The position numbers were made by a program, and so were the translations under genes. The notes under the pieces are model-generated. The model was not told where the DNA came from. It was given only the letters and a program-made list of their open reading frames with translations, and did no database searches. 64,000 nt of DNA from Emcibacter sp. GTDB lineage: Bacteria > Pseudomonadota > Alphaproteobacteria > Sphingomonadales > Emcibacteraceae. Position 1 is the stretch's first letter, and each line of letters begins with the position of its first letter. The DNA lies in NCBI GenBank assembly GCA_021647465.1, contig JAKIUQ010000004.1, positions 159,414-223,413 on the forward strand, given 5' to 3'. Positions 41,847-51,951 of this stretch are shown here, one piece after another.

Positions 41847-42401
41847 ATGATCAGAAAAATATTTTTGTCCCTGTCCGTAATATTTCTGGCTGCCCTGCCC
41901 GCCCAAGCTCATGAAGCGGGCAAAGAACATGTCATTGACCTGAAAAAAGAAGCCACCATTGGCAATTTGGCCAATGTTATCTCCCTGCATAAGACAATTT
42001 ATATGGCGGGACAGCCTGATGAAGCCACCTTGAACAGCCTGAAGGGTCTGGGCTTTGACGTGGTGCTTAATATTCGGGCCGCCGATGAATTGGATTTTGA
42101 CGAGCAGGCCATCGTGGAAGGCCACGGGCTGGCCTATTATAATATTCCGCTGTTAAAAGACGGCCAGATACAGGATGCGTCTGTGGCGGCCATTCATGCG
42201 GTGATTAAAGAAAATAAAGGCAAAAAAATACTGTTTCATTGTTCCAGCGGCAACAGAGTAGCCAGCTGGCTCGGGGCCCATCTGGTGCGCGCAATGGACT
42301 ATGAGACGGAGGCAGCCATAGCCTATTCAAAGCAAGCGGGCATGACCAAAGAAAAAATGGAAAATATCCTGCGCGACTATATCGCAAGCTTGAAAAAATA
42401 G
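41847..42401 (+). CDS. Secreted DUF442/BLH-type phosphatase-like protein
   Basis: A 184-residue exported protein with signal peptide (FLSLSVIFLAALPAQA). The mature part has the tyrosine-phosphatase-like fold of the beta-lactamase-hydrolase-like (DUF442) family: TIYMAGQPDEATLNSLKGLGFDVVLNIR and the active-site loop ILFHCSSGNRVASWLGAHLVR, with Cys in HC-x-S-G-x-R. Family members have been linked to sulfide metabolism or described as phosphatases; the substrate here is unknown. It lies between cysD (divergent) and fdsA (convergent, two bases between the stops). Confidence 0.82.
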   Translation: MIRKIFLSLSVIFLAALPAQAHEAGKEHVIDLKKEATIGNLANVISLHKTIYMAGQPDEATLNSLKGLGFDVVLNIRAADELDFDEQAIVEGHGLAYYNIPLLKDGQIQDASVAAIHAVIKENKGKKILFHCSSGNRVASWLGAHLVRAMDYETEAAIAYSKQAGMTKEKMENILRDYIASLKK

Positions 42402-42403
42402 CC

Positions 42404-45217
42404 CTACTTTGCAATATGACGTGTGCCTTTGGAGAAATTATCAAATTTTTCCTGCCAGTCGGAAGGATGATTGGTGAGGCGCACTTCGACCGCTGTCACT
42501 TTATATTCCGGGCAATCGGTCGCCCAGTCGGCATTATCCGTTGTCACCACATTGACGCCGGTTTCTGGCATATGGAACGTGGTATAGACCACCCCCGGCT
42601 GCATCCTGTCTGATATTTTTGCCCGCAGCGTCGTGTCCCCCATACGGCTTTGAATATTGACCCAGTCGCCGCCGCGAATATTACGGTCCTCAGCATCTTT
42701 GGCATTTATTTCCAATATATCCTGATCATGCCAGATGTTATTTTCCGTCCGCCGCGTCTGCGCGCCCACATTATATTGGCTTAAGATACGCCCCGTGGTC
42801 AGGATCAACGGAAAGCGGCGGGTGATTTTTTCTGTGGTAGGAACAAATTCGGTCACGACAAAATTACCCATGCCGCGCACAAATCCGCCCACATGCATGA
42901 TCGGCGTGCCGTCCGGTGCCGCGTCGTTACAGGGCCATTGCAGGCTGCCTTTTTCAGTGATTTTATCAAAACTGACCCCGGCAAAACTGGGGGTCAGGCG
43001 GGCGATCTCATCCATAATTTCAGACGCGCTGTTATAAGACATGTCATAACCCATGGCGCGCGCAAGACGGCAGGTGATTTCCCATTCATCCATACCGGTC
43101 ATGGGCGCTGCCGCCCTATTGACCATACTGATGCGCCGCTCCGCATTGGTAAAGGTGCCATGTTTCTCCAGAAAGCTGGTGCCAGGCAAGAAAATATGGG
43201 CAAAACGCGCCGTTTCATTGAGGAATAAATCCTGCACGATCAAACATTCCAGATTTTTCAGCGCGGCTTCCACATGGCGAGTATTGGGGTCGCTTTGCGC
43301 CACATCTTCGCCCTGAATATACATGCCCCGGTAATGGCCTGCGACCGCCTGATCAAACATGGCGGGAATTCTAAGGCCCGGTTCAGGATCAAGCGTGACC
43401 CCCCAGTCTTTCTCAAAGCTGCCGCGAATGTCATCATCGCCAACCGGACGATAGCCCGGCAATTCATGGGGGAAAGAGCCCATATCGCAGGAGCCCTGCA
43501 CATTATTCTGCCCCCTGAGCGGATTAACCCCAACGCCTGAAAAACCAATGTTTCCCGTCAGCATGGCAAGATTGGCCAGCCCCATGACAGCGGTCGAGCC
43601 TTGGGAATGTTCGGTCACGCCAAGACCATAAAATATGGCAGATTTGCCCGTGCCGCCTGTTTTGTTTCCGGTCGCATAAAGCCGGGCCGCCGCCCGCAGA
43701 TCATTCGCAGAAATACCCGCAGTCGGTGCAATATTTTCCGGTGCATTGACCGGATCAAGAATGAATTTCCGCCAAACGGCATAGGCCTTATCGTCACACC
43801 TCTCGGCCACATAGGCCTTATCTTCAAGCCCCTCTTCGACGATCACATGGGCCAGGGCATTAATCACGGCCACATTATTTCCGGGCAATAACGCCAGATG
43901 ATAATCGGCCTTGACATGGGGTGATTTCACCAGATCAATGGCGCGGGGATCAATGACGATCAGGCGCGCCCCCGCCCGTAACCGCTTTTTCATCAGGCTG
44001 CCAAAAACCGGATGGGCATCCGTCGGGTTGGCCCCGATGACCAGGATCACATCAGCATCCATCACACTGTCAAATGTCTGAGTCCCCGCAGAGGTGCCCA
44101 AAGTCCGGTTAAGGCCATAGCCTGTCGGGCTGTGACATACCCGCGCGCAGGTATCAATATTATTATTGCCAAAGGCCGCGCGGATCAGTTTCTGAACCAC
44201 ATAGACTTCTTCGTTGGTGCAGCGCGACGACGAAATCCCGCCAATGGATTTTTTGCCGTATTTCTTCTGTATGGCCAGCATCCGCGTCGCAGCATATGAA
44301 AGGGCCTCGTCCCAACTGACTTCCTGCCATGGATCGGTGATGCCTTCGCGGATCATGGGTTTGGTAATCCGATCCGGATGAAAAGCATATTCCCACGCAA
44401 AGCGGCCCTTAACGCAGCTATGGCCATGGTTGGCCTGCCCGTCCTTCCACGGGGTCATGCGCACAACATCCCCCCCCTTCATTTCCGCTTTAAAGCCGCA
44501 GCCAACACCGCAATAGGCGCAAGTGGTCAGAACGGCGTGATCCGGCTTGCCCCCCTCAATGACATTCTTTTCCAGCAGGCTATCCGTTGGACAGGCCGAC
44601 ACGCAGGCGCCGCAAGAGACGCAATCACTGGCGAGAAAATTCTGCGCCCCCGCCTTGATCTGGCTGTCAAATCCGCGTCCCTCCACCGTTAAAGCAAAGG
44701 TTCCCTGCACCTCTTCGCACGCCCGCACACATTTGGAACAGAGAATACATTTGCCGGGGTCAAAGCTAAAATAAGGATTGCTGTCATCGATGATGGATTT
44801 GAGATGATTATGGCCTTCTGTGCCATACCGGCTTTCCTGAATATCCAGCAATTTTGCCAGATCATGAAGGGGTGTGTTTTCTTCGGGATGATCTGACAGA
44901 TAAAGATCCATCACGCCGCGCCGCAGTTTTGTCAAATATTCGGACTGGGTGGTGACGCTCATACCATCCTCGGCGGGAGTCGTGCAGGACGCCGGCGCGC
45001 CTTTTCTGCCGTCAATTTCCACCAGACACAGGCGGCAGGAGCCAAAGCTTTCCAGACAATCCGAAGCGCATAGGCTGGGAATATCCGTGTCCAGCTCTGC
45101 CGCCGCGCGCATGATACTTGTGCCGCACGCCACCGTCACAGGATTGCCGTCAATTTCCAATGTAACGGACGTATCCGAGATGACTTCCGGTGTCCCGAAA
45201 TCTTTTTCAATGATCAT
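42404..45217 (-). CDS. fdsA: NAD-dependent formate dehydrogenase, molybdenum subunit FdsA
   Basis: FdsA oxidises formate at a molybdopterin centre. The protein (937 aa) starts with a 2Fe-2S ferredoxin domain (CASDCLESFGSCRLCLVE), then two 4Fe-4S sites (CILCSKCVRACEE, CVSCGACVSACPTDSL) and the catalytic domain with CAYCGVGC and the molybdenum-ligand region TCARVCHSPTGYGL, which uses cysteine, not selenocysteine. The start at 45217 is preferred over 45262; the longer start would overlap fdsB. It is the third gene of fdsGBA. Confidence 0.96.
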   Translation of the reverse strand: MIIEKDFGTPEVISDTSVTLEIDGNPVTVACGTSIMRAAAELDTDIPSLCASDCLESFGSCRLCLVEIDGRKGAPASCTTPAEDGMSVTTQSEYLTKLRRGVMDLYLSDHPEENTPLHDLAKLLDIQESRYGTEGHNHLKSIIDDSNPYFSFDPGKCILCSKCVRACEEVQGTFALTVEGRGFDSQIKAGAQNFLASDCVSCGACVSACPTDSLLEKNVIEGGKPDHAVLTTCAYCGVGCGFKAEMKGGDVVRMTPWKDGQANHGHSCVKGRFAWEYAFHPDRITKPMIREGITDPWQEVSWDEALSYAATRMLAIQKKYGKKSIGGISSSRCTNEEVYVVQKLIRAAFGNNNIDTCARVCHSPTGYGLNRTLGTSAGTQTFDSVMDADVILVIGANPTDAHPVFGSLMKKRLRAGARLIVIDPRAIDLVKSPHVKADYHLALLPGNNVAVINALAHVIVEEGLEDKAYVAERCDDKAYAVWRKFILDPVNAPENIAPTAGISANDLRAAARLYATGNKTGGTGKSAIFYGLGVTEHSQGSTAVMGLANLAMLTGNIGFSGVGVNPLRGQNNVQGSCDMGSFPHELPGYRPVGDDDIRGSFEKDWGVTLDPEPGLRIPAMFDQAVAGHYRGMYIQGEDVAQSDPNTRHVEAALKNLECLIVQDLFLNETARFAHIFLPGTSFLEKHGTFTNAERRISMVNRAAAPMTGMDEWEITCRLARAMGYDMSYNSASEIMDEIARLTPSFAGVSFDKITEKGSLQWPCNDAAPDGTPIMHVGGFVRGMGNFVVTEFVPTTEKITRRFPLILTTGRILSQYNVGAQTRRTENNIWHDQDILEINAKDAEDRNIRGGDWVNIQSRMGDTTLRAKISDRMQPGVVYTTFHMPETGVNVVTTDNADWATDCPEYKVTAVEVRLTNHPSDWQEKFDNFSKGTRHIAK

Positions 45218-45221
45218 TGTT

Positions 45222-46763
45222 CTATTCCGTTTTAAAATCTTCCGGCCAATGCCGCAACGCACTTAAGACGGGAATTGGCGTCATGCCGCCCATGGCGCAT
45301 AAGGACCCGGCCTCCATCAGCTCACATAAATCTTTCATCAGATTCAGATTTTCTGCGCGTTTTTCACCGGCTTGAATTTTACCCATAAGCTCCGCGCCGC
45401 GCACAGAACCAATACGGCAGGGCGTACATTTGCCGCAGCTCTCGATGGCGCAGAATTCAAAGGCGAATTTTGCCTGCTCGGCCATATCCACCGTATGGTC
45501 AAATACCACAATTCCGCCGTGGCCCAGCACCGCCCCAGCCTCTGAGAAGGCCTCATAATCCATCGGTAAATCAAGGTCATCTTCCGATAAATACGCCCCG
45601 AGCGGCCCGCCGACCTGCACCGCCTTTAACGGCAAATCACTGAGGGTGCCGCCGCCGTAATTCTCAATCAATTCCCGCAGGCTGACCCCGAATGCCTTTT
45701 CCACCAAACCGCCGCGCGTAATATTTCCGGCCAGTTGGAAGGCGATGGTGCCGCGGGAACGGCCCATGCCAAAATTCTGATAATATTCTGCGCCGCGCGC
45801 CATGATGATCGGCACGCTGGCCAATGACAGAACATTATTGACCACGGTGGGCTTGCCGAACAAGCCTTCAATGGCGGGCAAGGGCGGTTTGGCCCGCACC
45901 ATGCCGCGCTTGCCCTCCAGACTTTCCAGCATGGCGGTTTCTTCGCCGCAAACATATGATCCCGCCCCCATGCGGATTTCAATGTCAAAATCCCTGCCCG
46001 ATCCCCGGATATCTTTCCCTAGCCAGCCTTGATGGCGGGCATTGATCAGAGCCTCCCCCAATATTTCTTTACACAAGGGATATTCCGATCGCAGATAGAT
46101 ATAGCCTTCATTGGCGCCAACCGCGAGGCCCGCAATGATCATGCCTTCAATCAATGAATAGGGATCGCCCTCCATCAAAATCCGGTCGGCAAAAGTGCCG
46201 CTGTCGCCTTCGTCCGCATTGCAGCAGATATATTTCTGATCTGAAGAAGCCTTAAGCACCGTATTCCATTTAATGCCCGTGGGAAAGGCCGCCCCGCCGC
46301 GCCCGCGCAGGCCGCTTTGCGTCACCTGATCAACGATCTGCTGCGCCGTCATCTTAAGCGCAACGTCAAGACCAACAAAACCGCCATTCGCCTGATAATC
46401 ATGCAGAGACAGGGCATCAATCAAACCGCAGCGGGCAAAGGTCAATCTGTCCTGATTTTTCAGGTAAGGGATTTCGGTGGTCAACCCCTGACACAGGGCA
46501 TGATCACCGCCCGCCAGAAATCCCGCGTCAAATAATCCCGCCGCATCACTTGGGGACACATTGCCATAAGCAACCCGGCCCCGCTTCGTCGCCACCTCCA
46601 CCAAAGGTTCCAGCCAGCCCATCCCCCATGAGCCATTACGGATAATCTCGATATCATGGCCACGCGATGCGGCCTCCTCCATGAGGGCAAGGACAAGCTC
46701 ATCAGCACCGAGCGACAAGGCGGTGCTTTCCAGCGGCACATAGAGGGTCACCAGATTTGTCAT
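45222..46763 (-). CDS. fdsB: NAD-dependent formate dehydrogenase, flavoprotein subunit FdsB
   Basis: FdsB passes electrons from FdsA to NAD through FMN and a 4Fe-4S cluster, like complex I subunit NuoF. The 513-residue protein has an N-terminal thioredoxin-like segment, the FMN/NADH region GLRGRGGAAFPTGIKWNTVL and YICCNADEGDSGTFADR, GAGSYVCGEETAMLESLEGKRG, and the cluster motif ESCGKCTPCRIG. Its start overlaps the fdsG stop by four bases and it ends four bases before fdsA, so the three are coupled. Confidence 0.95.
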   Translation of the reverse strand: MTNLVTLYVPLESTALSLGADELVLALMEEAASRGHDIEIIRNGSWGMGWLEPLVEVATKRGRVAYGNVSPSDAAGLFDAGFLAGGDHALCQGLTTEIPYLKNQDRLTFARCGLIDALSLHDYQANGGFVGLDVALKMTAQQIVDQVTQSGLRGRGGAAFPTGIKWNTVLKASSDQKYICCNADEGDSGTFADRILMEGDPYSLIEGMIIAGLAVGANEGYIYLRSEYPLCKEILGEALINARHQGWLGKDIRGSGRDFDIEIRMGAGSYVCGEETAMLESLEGKRGMVRAKPPLPAIEGLFGKPTVVNNVLSLASVPIIMARGAEYYQNFGMGRSRGTIAFQLAGNITRGGLVEKAFGVSLRELIENYGGGTLSDLPLKAVQVGGPLGAYLSEDDLDLPMDYEAFSEAGAVLGHGGIVVFDHTVDMAEQAKFAFEFCAIESCGKCTPCRIGSVRGAELMGKIQAGEKRAENLNLMKDLCELMEAGSLCAMGGMTPIPVLSALRHWPEDFKTE

Positions 46764-47275
46764 AAGGCCACCTTTTTAAGCAAATGATCCATATGGTCCG
46801 CGCTCACCCGGCCATGTAACCTTCCATCAAAAGTAATATTTGGCGATACGGCGCAATTCCCCAGACAATAAACCGCCTCTAATGTGAAATGCCCATCAGG
46901 GCTGGTCTGACCCAGAGTGATCCCAAGCTGATTTTGCACATGACGCGTCAAGGCCCGGCTGCCCCGTGATTGACAGGCCTCCGCCTGACAAACTTGAATC
47001 ACATGGCGGCCTTTAGGCGCGGCTGTAAAATCATGATAAAAACTTTTAACGCCGTAGACTTCTGCTTCGGATAGATTAAATCCCGCCGCAAGCAAGGCGT
47101 AGCTTTCTGCCGGAATATACCCGAAAAAATACTGAAGGCCGTGCAAAGCCTCCATCAGGCCGCCTTTCAGGGACGCGTATTGTGCGATGATCTGCAGGGC
47201 CTCGGCCTGATTCCAGCTTACTTTATGGCTATGAGCCTCTTCAAGGCGGGTTTTATCTCCCATTTTATCCGGCAT
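46760..47275 (-). CDS. fdsG: NAD-dependent formate dehydrogenase, 2Fe-2S subunit FdsG
   Basis: FdsG is the thioredoxin-fold 2Fe-2S subunit, homologous to NuoE. The 171-residue protein has the N-terminal helical part (LKGGLMEALHGLQYFFGYIPAE, VYGVKSFYHDFTAAPKGRH) and the cluster cysteines in VCQAEACQSRG and YCLGNCAVSP. It is the first gene of the operon. No gene for FdsC, FdsD or a LysR regulator lies beside it, unlike in the Rhodobacter and Cupriavidus operons. Confidence 0.93.
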   Translation of the reverse strand: MPDKMGDKTRLEEAHSHKVSWNQAEALQIIAQYASLKGGLMEALHGLQYFFGYIPAESYALLAAGFNLSEAEVYGVKSFYHDFTAAPKGRHVIQVCQAEACQSRGSRALTRHVQNQLGITLGQTSPDGHFTLEAVYCLGNCAVSPNITFDGRLHGRVSADHMDHLLKKVAL

Positions 47276-47359
47276 ATATCCTCTTTCCCATTACGCAACC
47301 CGTGAAACTTCGAGCTTAAACATAATACGGGAACAAAGGCCATACAATCTAATTTTCTA

Positions 47360-49051
47360 TTAATGATTGCTGGCGCCCGAAATACCGATACCCGTTTCAG
47401 AGCGCACAAGCTGTTCATCAAACAGCGCCTTTTCCTTCTCTGCCTGCGGGCTTTTATCCAGCAGGGAAAAAACCCATATGGCAATAAAGGCAAGCGGCAG
47501 GGAATAGAAGGTTGGATAGACCTGCGGGAAGATCGGCTCCGCATTGCCAAGGACAGACACCCAAACACCGGGGCCAAGGATAATCAGCCCAATGGACAAT
47601 ATCAACCCGACAACGCCGCCGGCGATGGCCCCTCTGGTGGTCATATTTGACCAATATATGGACATAATCAGAATCGGGAAGTTTACGCTCGCCGCGACGG
47701 CCAGAGCCATTGAGGCCACAAAGGCCACATTCTGATGCTCAAAAGCAATGCCCAATACGACCGCAATGGCGCCAAGGGCAAAGGTTGCTATGCGCGATAT
47801 CTTAATTTCCTCTGCGCTGCTAACCGAGCCCTTTTTAAAGGTTTTGGAATAGAGGTCATGGGCAATGGTCGCCGCACCGGCCAAGGTGAGTCCGGCGACA
47901 ACCGCAAGGATGGTCGCAAAAGCCACCGCCGACATAAAGCCAAGCATAAAATCACCGCCCATATATTGGGTCAGATGCAGAGCCACCATATTACCGCCGC
48001 CCAAGATGTTACCCGCCGCATCATGATAATCAGGATTATTCATCACGAAAGTCACCGCGCCAAAACCGATGATAATGATCAGAATATAAAAATATCCCAT
48101 CAGAGTTGTCGCGACAAAAACAGATTTGCGGGCATCTTTGGCATCTTTAACCGTGAACAGCCGCATTAATATATGAGGCAATCCCATGATACCGAACATC
48201 ATGGTCAAGGCAATGGAGATAATCGCAATGGGATCTTTCAACCATAACCCGGGGGCCAATATGGCCACGCCCTTTGGATGAATATCCGCCGCACTGGATA
48301 ATATCGCTTCCACATTGAAGTTAAAGCTTTTCATCACCATAAAGGCAATGAACGTGCCGCCAATCAACAATAATACGGCCTTGATCAATTGCACCCAAGT
48401 GGTGGCAAGCATACCGCCGAAGCTCACGTAGCAAATCATCAGGAAGCTGACCAATATCACCGCATAAATATAATCCAGACCAAATAAAAGCTGAATCAAT
48501 TTACCGGCACCGACCATCTGCGCGATCAGATAAAAAATAACCACAGACAAAGACCCAATGGCAGAAATTATCCGAATTGGCTTTTTGTCCAAACGGTAAG
48601 ACACCACATCAATGAAGGTATAGCTGCCCAGATTACGCAAACGTTCCGCCATCAGGAATAAAATCACCGGCCATGCCGCCATAACCCCAACAGCCAGAAT
48701 CATGGCATCAAAACCAAAACCATATATGGCCCCGGTAATCCCAAGGAAAGTCGCCGCCGACATGAAGTCACCCGCAATGGCTGTGCCATTCTGCCACGGC
48801 GTAATCCCGCCGCCCGCTGCATAAAAATCATCTTTGGTTTTGGTCTTGCTCGCCGCCCACCATGTGATGCCCAAGGTGGCCAGAACAAATATCAGAAACA
48901 TTATGATCGCAGAAACATTAAGCGGTTGTTTGACCACTGCGCCCGAAATATCGCCGCCGGCCCCATGGGCCGCACCAGAAAGATATAGGGCCAAGGAAAT
49001 ATACCCCAAAACAGATCCAAAAAACAGTTTTATCACTTTACTCATGGCCAA
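47360..49051 (-). CDS. actP: Cation/acetate symporter (ActP-like)
   Basis: A sodium:solute symporter with about 13 membrane helices (563 aa). It has DDFYAAGGGITPWQNGTAIAGDFMSAATFLGITGAIYGFG and GLPHILMRLFTVKDAKDARKS, typical of the acetate permease branch. Acetate or another short-chain acid is the likely substrate. Its start overlaps the DUF485 gene by 14 bases, the usual yjcH-actP arrangement. Alternative start at 49045. Confidence 0.9.
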   Translation of the reverse strand: MAMSKVIKLFFGSVLGYISLALYLSGAAHGAGGDISGAVVKQPLNVSAIIMFLIFVLATLGITWWAASKTKTKDDFYAAGGGITPWQNGTAIAGDFMSAATFLGITGAIYGFGFDAMILAVGVMAAWPVILFLMAERLRNLGSYTFIDVVSYRLDKKPIRIISAIGSLSVVIFYLIAQMVGAGKLIQLLFGLDYIYAVILVSFLMICYVSFGGMLATTWVQLIKAVLLLIGGTFIAFMVMKSFNFNVEAILSSAADIHPKGVAILAPGLWLKDPIAIISIALTMMFGIMGLPHILMRLFTVKDAKDARKSVFVATTLMGYFYILIIIIGFGAVTFVMNNPDYHDAAGNILGGGNMVALHLTQYMGGDFMLGFMSAVAFATILAVVAGLTLAGAATIAHDLYSKTFKKGSVSSAEEIKISRIATFALGAIAVVLGIAFEHQNVAFVASMALAVAASVNFPILIMSIYWSNMTTRGAIAGGVVGLILSIGLIILGPGVWVSVLGNAEPIFPQVYPTFYSLPLAFIAIWVFSLLDKSPQAEKEKALFDEQLVRSETGIGISGASNH

Positions 49052-49361
49052 GCTCTTTGCGTAATTGCCCGCTTAACACATCAAAATACCGGTTAGCCCA
49101 CCAGGTATAAATTCCCGAGCAAACCATGCCGCTGATAATCACCAGTACGCCGATAACAATGCCGTATGTCATACTGCCGCCGCGAAGGGATTGCGACATA
49201 AACGCCGGCGCAAAAGACATGCCCAGCACATAAATGGCGTAACCCACAACAATGATCAGGCTAAAGATCAGACCGAACCTCCTTCGTGCGCGGGTAAGCT
49301 CTTTGAATTTAGGATGATTGAGACATTTTTCAGTTTCCGTTGGCGACATTTTATTTCCCAT
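49038..49361 (-). CDS. DUF485 small membrane protein (YjcH-like)
   Basis: A protein of about 107 residues with two membrane helices (FSLIIVVGYAIYVLGMSFAPAF, YGIVIGVLVIISGMVCSGIYTWWANRYFD), the DUF485 pattern. Such proteins are encoded directly upstream of actP and are thought to assist the symporter. ATG 49361 is preferred to a start at 49409, although 49349 is also possible. The stop lies inside the actP gene. Confidence 0.88.
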   Translation of the reverse strand: MGNKMSPTETEKCLNHPKFKELTRARRRFGLIFSLIIVVGYAIYVLGMSFAPAFMSQSLRGGSMTYGIVIGVLVIISGMVCSGIYTWWANRYFDVLSGQLRKELGHE

Positions 49362-49511
49362 TATTTTTGTTTGACCCCTCTTTATAATTCCGGATAATTT
49401 TGGGGTCATATTTTATAAAAATGTGATACATTAAAGGCCCGATTTCAAAAGCAGTGTTGCATATTTAACATGCTCTTTCAACCGGACCTTCATTTTCAGG
49501 TTTCAACAAAA

Positions 49512-51818
49512 TCAGAATGTATATGTCCCTGTAAAACCATATGTTCTCGGCGCACCAAACAGGGCGAAGGCAATACGGCTGCCGCGCTGTGAGAAGACAT
49601 GGGTTCGATATTCCTTATTGGCTATATTCTTGATCCAGCCGGCCAATTCCCATTTGCCATCCGGTGAATTCCACGCCAAACGGCCATCCCATAAATCATA
49701 GGCCGGGATCGTCGTAATATCATTATTATTGGGATCATAATAGGTCAGGGACTGATAACGGTAATTGACCTTCCCGGACAAGGAACTGCCATCTTCCAGC
49801 TCATGGGTATATTTTCCATACATGCTGAGGCTATGTTCCGGAGATTGCCGCATAATATTCCCTGAGAAATCCGCAGAACCGTCAATACCCGGAGATCCTG
49901 CATATTCGGTATATTTTGCATCAAGATAAGCATAACTTCCGCCCACTTCAAGGGCTTCGGTAAGAAGGAATGTGAATTCAGTCTCAATACCTTTTATTTC
50001 AGCCTTACCCGCATTTTCGGTTATAAACTGGCCAAAGTCATCCACACCCGGCTGGAAAAAGCGTGTCACTTGCAAATTGTTATAATCCGTATAGAAAGCG
50101 GCAATATTCACCCGCGCCCGATTATCCCAGAACTGCGTTTTCACCCCAACTTCAAAATTGGTGGCTTTTTCGGAATCAAAAGGTGTGGTGGCCCGCTCTG
50201 CAGTAGAGGCTGATCCGGTAAAGCCGCCGCTTTTAAAGCCTGTGGAGATACTACCATAAATCATGGCATCCTCTGTGACCTGATAGTCGGCAACCACGCG
50301 CCAGGAAACATTGCTCCAACGCTCACTGGCCCCAACTTCTGCAAAATTGGTCAGCAAAAGCCCAATACCCTGATGAACCACAGCTTCTGCTGTCATGTCT
50401 TTTTTCTCTGTGGAATAACGCAAGCCGCCCCGAATGGTAAGATCTTCCGAAACCTCATAAGACCCATCCGCATAGAGCGCGAAAGTATCCGATTTATTGG
50501 TTTGGAAAGAGGACATATCACTGGCAAAATTTACCCCGCCAACCTCCAGACCAATTGAAGGAAAATAATAATTTTCAACACGGTCAGTTTCTTCACGGCT
50601 GTAAAAAGCGCCCACAACCCAGTTTAAGGCCGACTCCCCATTTGATACTGCCCGAAATTCCTGAGTCAGCTGTTTGGTATTTTCAATCGCCGCATCACTC
50701 ACATCAAAGGCAAAACCAGACGATGCCGGCGCAAAGAAATTAGCCCCGGAAACATTCAAAGCCACAAAGGCGGTTGAGGCCGGCAGGCCTTCTGAATCTT
50801 CGAGCCAGTCAAATGTGCTTTTCCGGTAAGCTGAAATGGACGAGAATGTGCCCCATGCCTGACCCCAGTTAACCTTCAGGGAGTAGCCTTCGACTGTTCT
50901 GTCCGTATAGCCTTCCACATCATTAAGAGAATCAAAAGCTGATCCGCCGCCGCCCAAGGCATTATTAACCGCAATCGGATTTGAGGCATTATCACCGCCG
51001 TGGAAACCAACGGCGCTTCCCACCGGCTCCCGATTACTATCCCCCATATTATCATCAGCACCATCGGCTGAAAAAATCACCTCAAGGTCTTCGCTTGGTG
51101 TCCAGCGTAACATGCCGCGATAAGCAAAAGTTTCACCGCCGCCAAGCTGTTTGCCGAACAAATCCGAGCCAACCAGAACATTTGTGTAATAACCGTTAAA
51201 TTCCCGGCGGCTGAAAGACAGCTTACCGAATAGATTTTCCGCGATCTGACCACTGAGCATGCCGGCGGTATCAAAACGGCCATAATCGCCCACCGTCTGA
51301 CGGAAACGAATTTTGGTCTCTTCGTCCGGTAATGTCGTGACAAAATTTATCGATCCACCAATGGAGTTCTTGCCGTATAAAGTTCCCTGCGGGCCGCGCA
51401 AAATTTCAACCCGTTCCAGATCGAATATATCAAAAACCTGCGCGGTTCTCGCGGCGATATAAACATCATCTACACTGACCACAACGCTGTCACTGGCAGA
51501 GGCCCCGTCTTCTTTTGTTCCAATACCGCGTATGGCGATTTCTGGCTGCCCGACGCTAAAGGCCGCAAAGGTAAGGCCCGGCGTCCGGTTACCAATATCC
51601 TGCAAATTGGAAATATCATCTTCCCGCAGCAGGTCACCAGAAAAAGCCGAAATGGCAATGGGAGCCTGTTGAAGATTCTCAGCTCTTTTCTGGGCCGTTA
51701 CCGTAATTTCCTCAATGGCGAATAAATTATCTTCCCCTTCTGCCGCATTGGCGAGCAAAGGTGCCGCGGTCAATCCAAGGGCAAATAGCGACGTCGTCGC
51801 ATAAAACCATGTTTTCAT
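49512..51818 (-). CDS. TonB-dependent outer-membrane receptor
   Basis: A TonB-dependent receptor of 768 residues. The signal peptide is cleaved near ANA|AEG; the TonB-box-like segment EEITVTAQKRAENLQQAPIAIS leads to the plug (RGPQGTLYGKNSIGGSINFVT), followed by a 22-strand barrel ending FTGTYTF. There is no N-terminal signalling domain. It is a close paralogue of the receptor at 51952-54522 (shared motifs VSVDDVYIAARTAQVFDIFDLERVE and MFIDDVYVGRI...). The substrate is unknown. It is the last gene of the ECF-controlled cluster. Confidence 0.92.
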   Translation of the reverse strand: MKTWFYATTSLFALGLTAAPLLANAAEGEDNLFAIEEITVTAQKRAENLQQAPIAISAFSGDLLREDDISNLQDIGNRTPGLTFAAFSVGQPEIAIRGIGTKEDGASASDSVVVSVDDVYIAARTAQVFDIFDLERVEILRGPQGTLYGKNSIGGSINFVTTLPDEETKIRFRQTVGDYGRFDTAGMLSGQIAENLFGKLSFSRREFNGYYTNVLVGSDLFGKQLGGGETFAYRGMLRWTPSEDLEVIFSADGADDNMGDSNREPVGSAVGFHGGDNASNPIAVNNALGGGGSAFDSLNDVEGYTDRTVEGYSLKVNWGQAWGTFSSISAYRKSTFDWLEDSEGLPASTAFVALNVSGANFFAPASSGFAFDVSDAAIENTKQLTQEFRAVSNGESALNWVVGAFYSREETDRVENYYFPSIGLEVGGVNFASDMSSFQTNKSDTFALYADGSYEVSEDLTIRGGLRYSTEKKDMTAEAVVHQGIGLLLTNFAEVGASERWSNVSWRVVADYQVTEDAMIYGSISTGFKSGGFTGSASTAERATTPFDSEKATNFEVGVKTQFWDNRARVNIAAFYTDYNNLQVTRFFQPGVDDFGQFITENAGKAEIKGIETEFTFLLTEALEVGGSYAYLDAKYTEYAGSPGIDGSADFSGNIMRQSPEHSLSMYGKYTHELEDGSSLSGKVNYRYQSLTYYDPNNNDITTIPAYDLWDGRLAWNSPDGKWELAGWIKNIANKEYRTHVFSQRGSRIAFALFGAPRTYGFTGTYTF

Positions 51819-51951
51819 AGTCGTCTCCTATATCTATATTTTTATCAAACATTATAATTTCTCACAGCTATTCCCTATTCATCAGCTGCGATACTCTATT
51901 CAACGACAGGCGGAGAAAACCCCTCAGTTATTATTAATAAATTATTAATTT

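Noticed and set aside
44100..44170. Possible selenocysteine in formate dehydrogenase
   Set aside because: The molybdenum-ligand region reads RVCHSPT with a normal cysteine codon; no in-frame TGA is present.
49372..49408. Inverted repeat TGACCCC/GGGGTCA upstream of the DUF485 gene
   Set aside because: Seven-base arms with a 23-base spacer are too weak to call as an operator or terminator.
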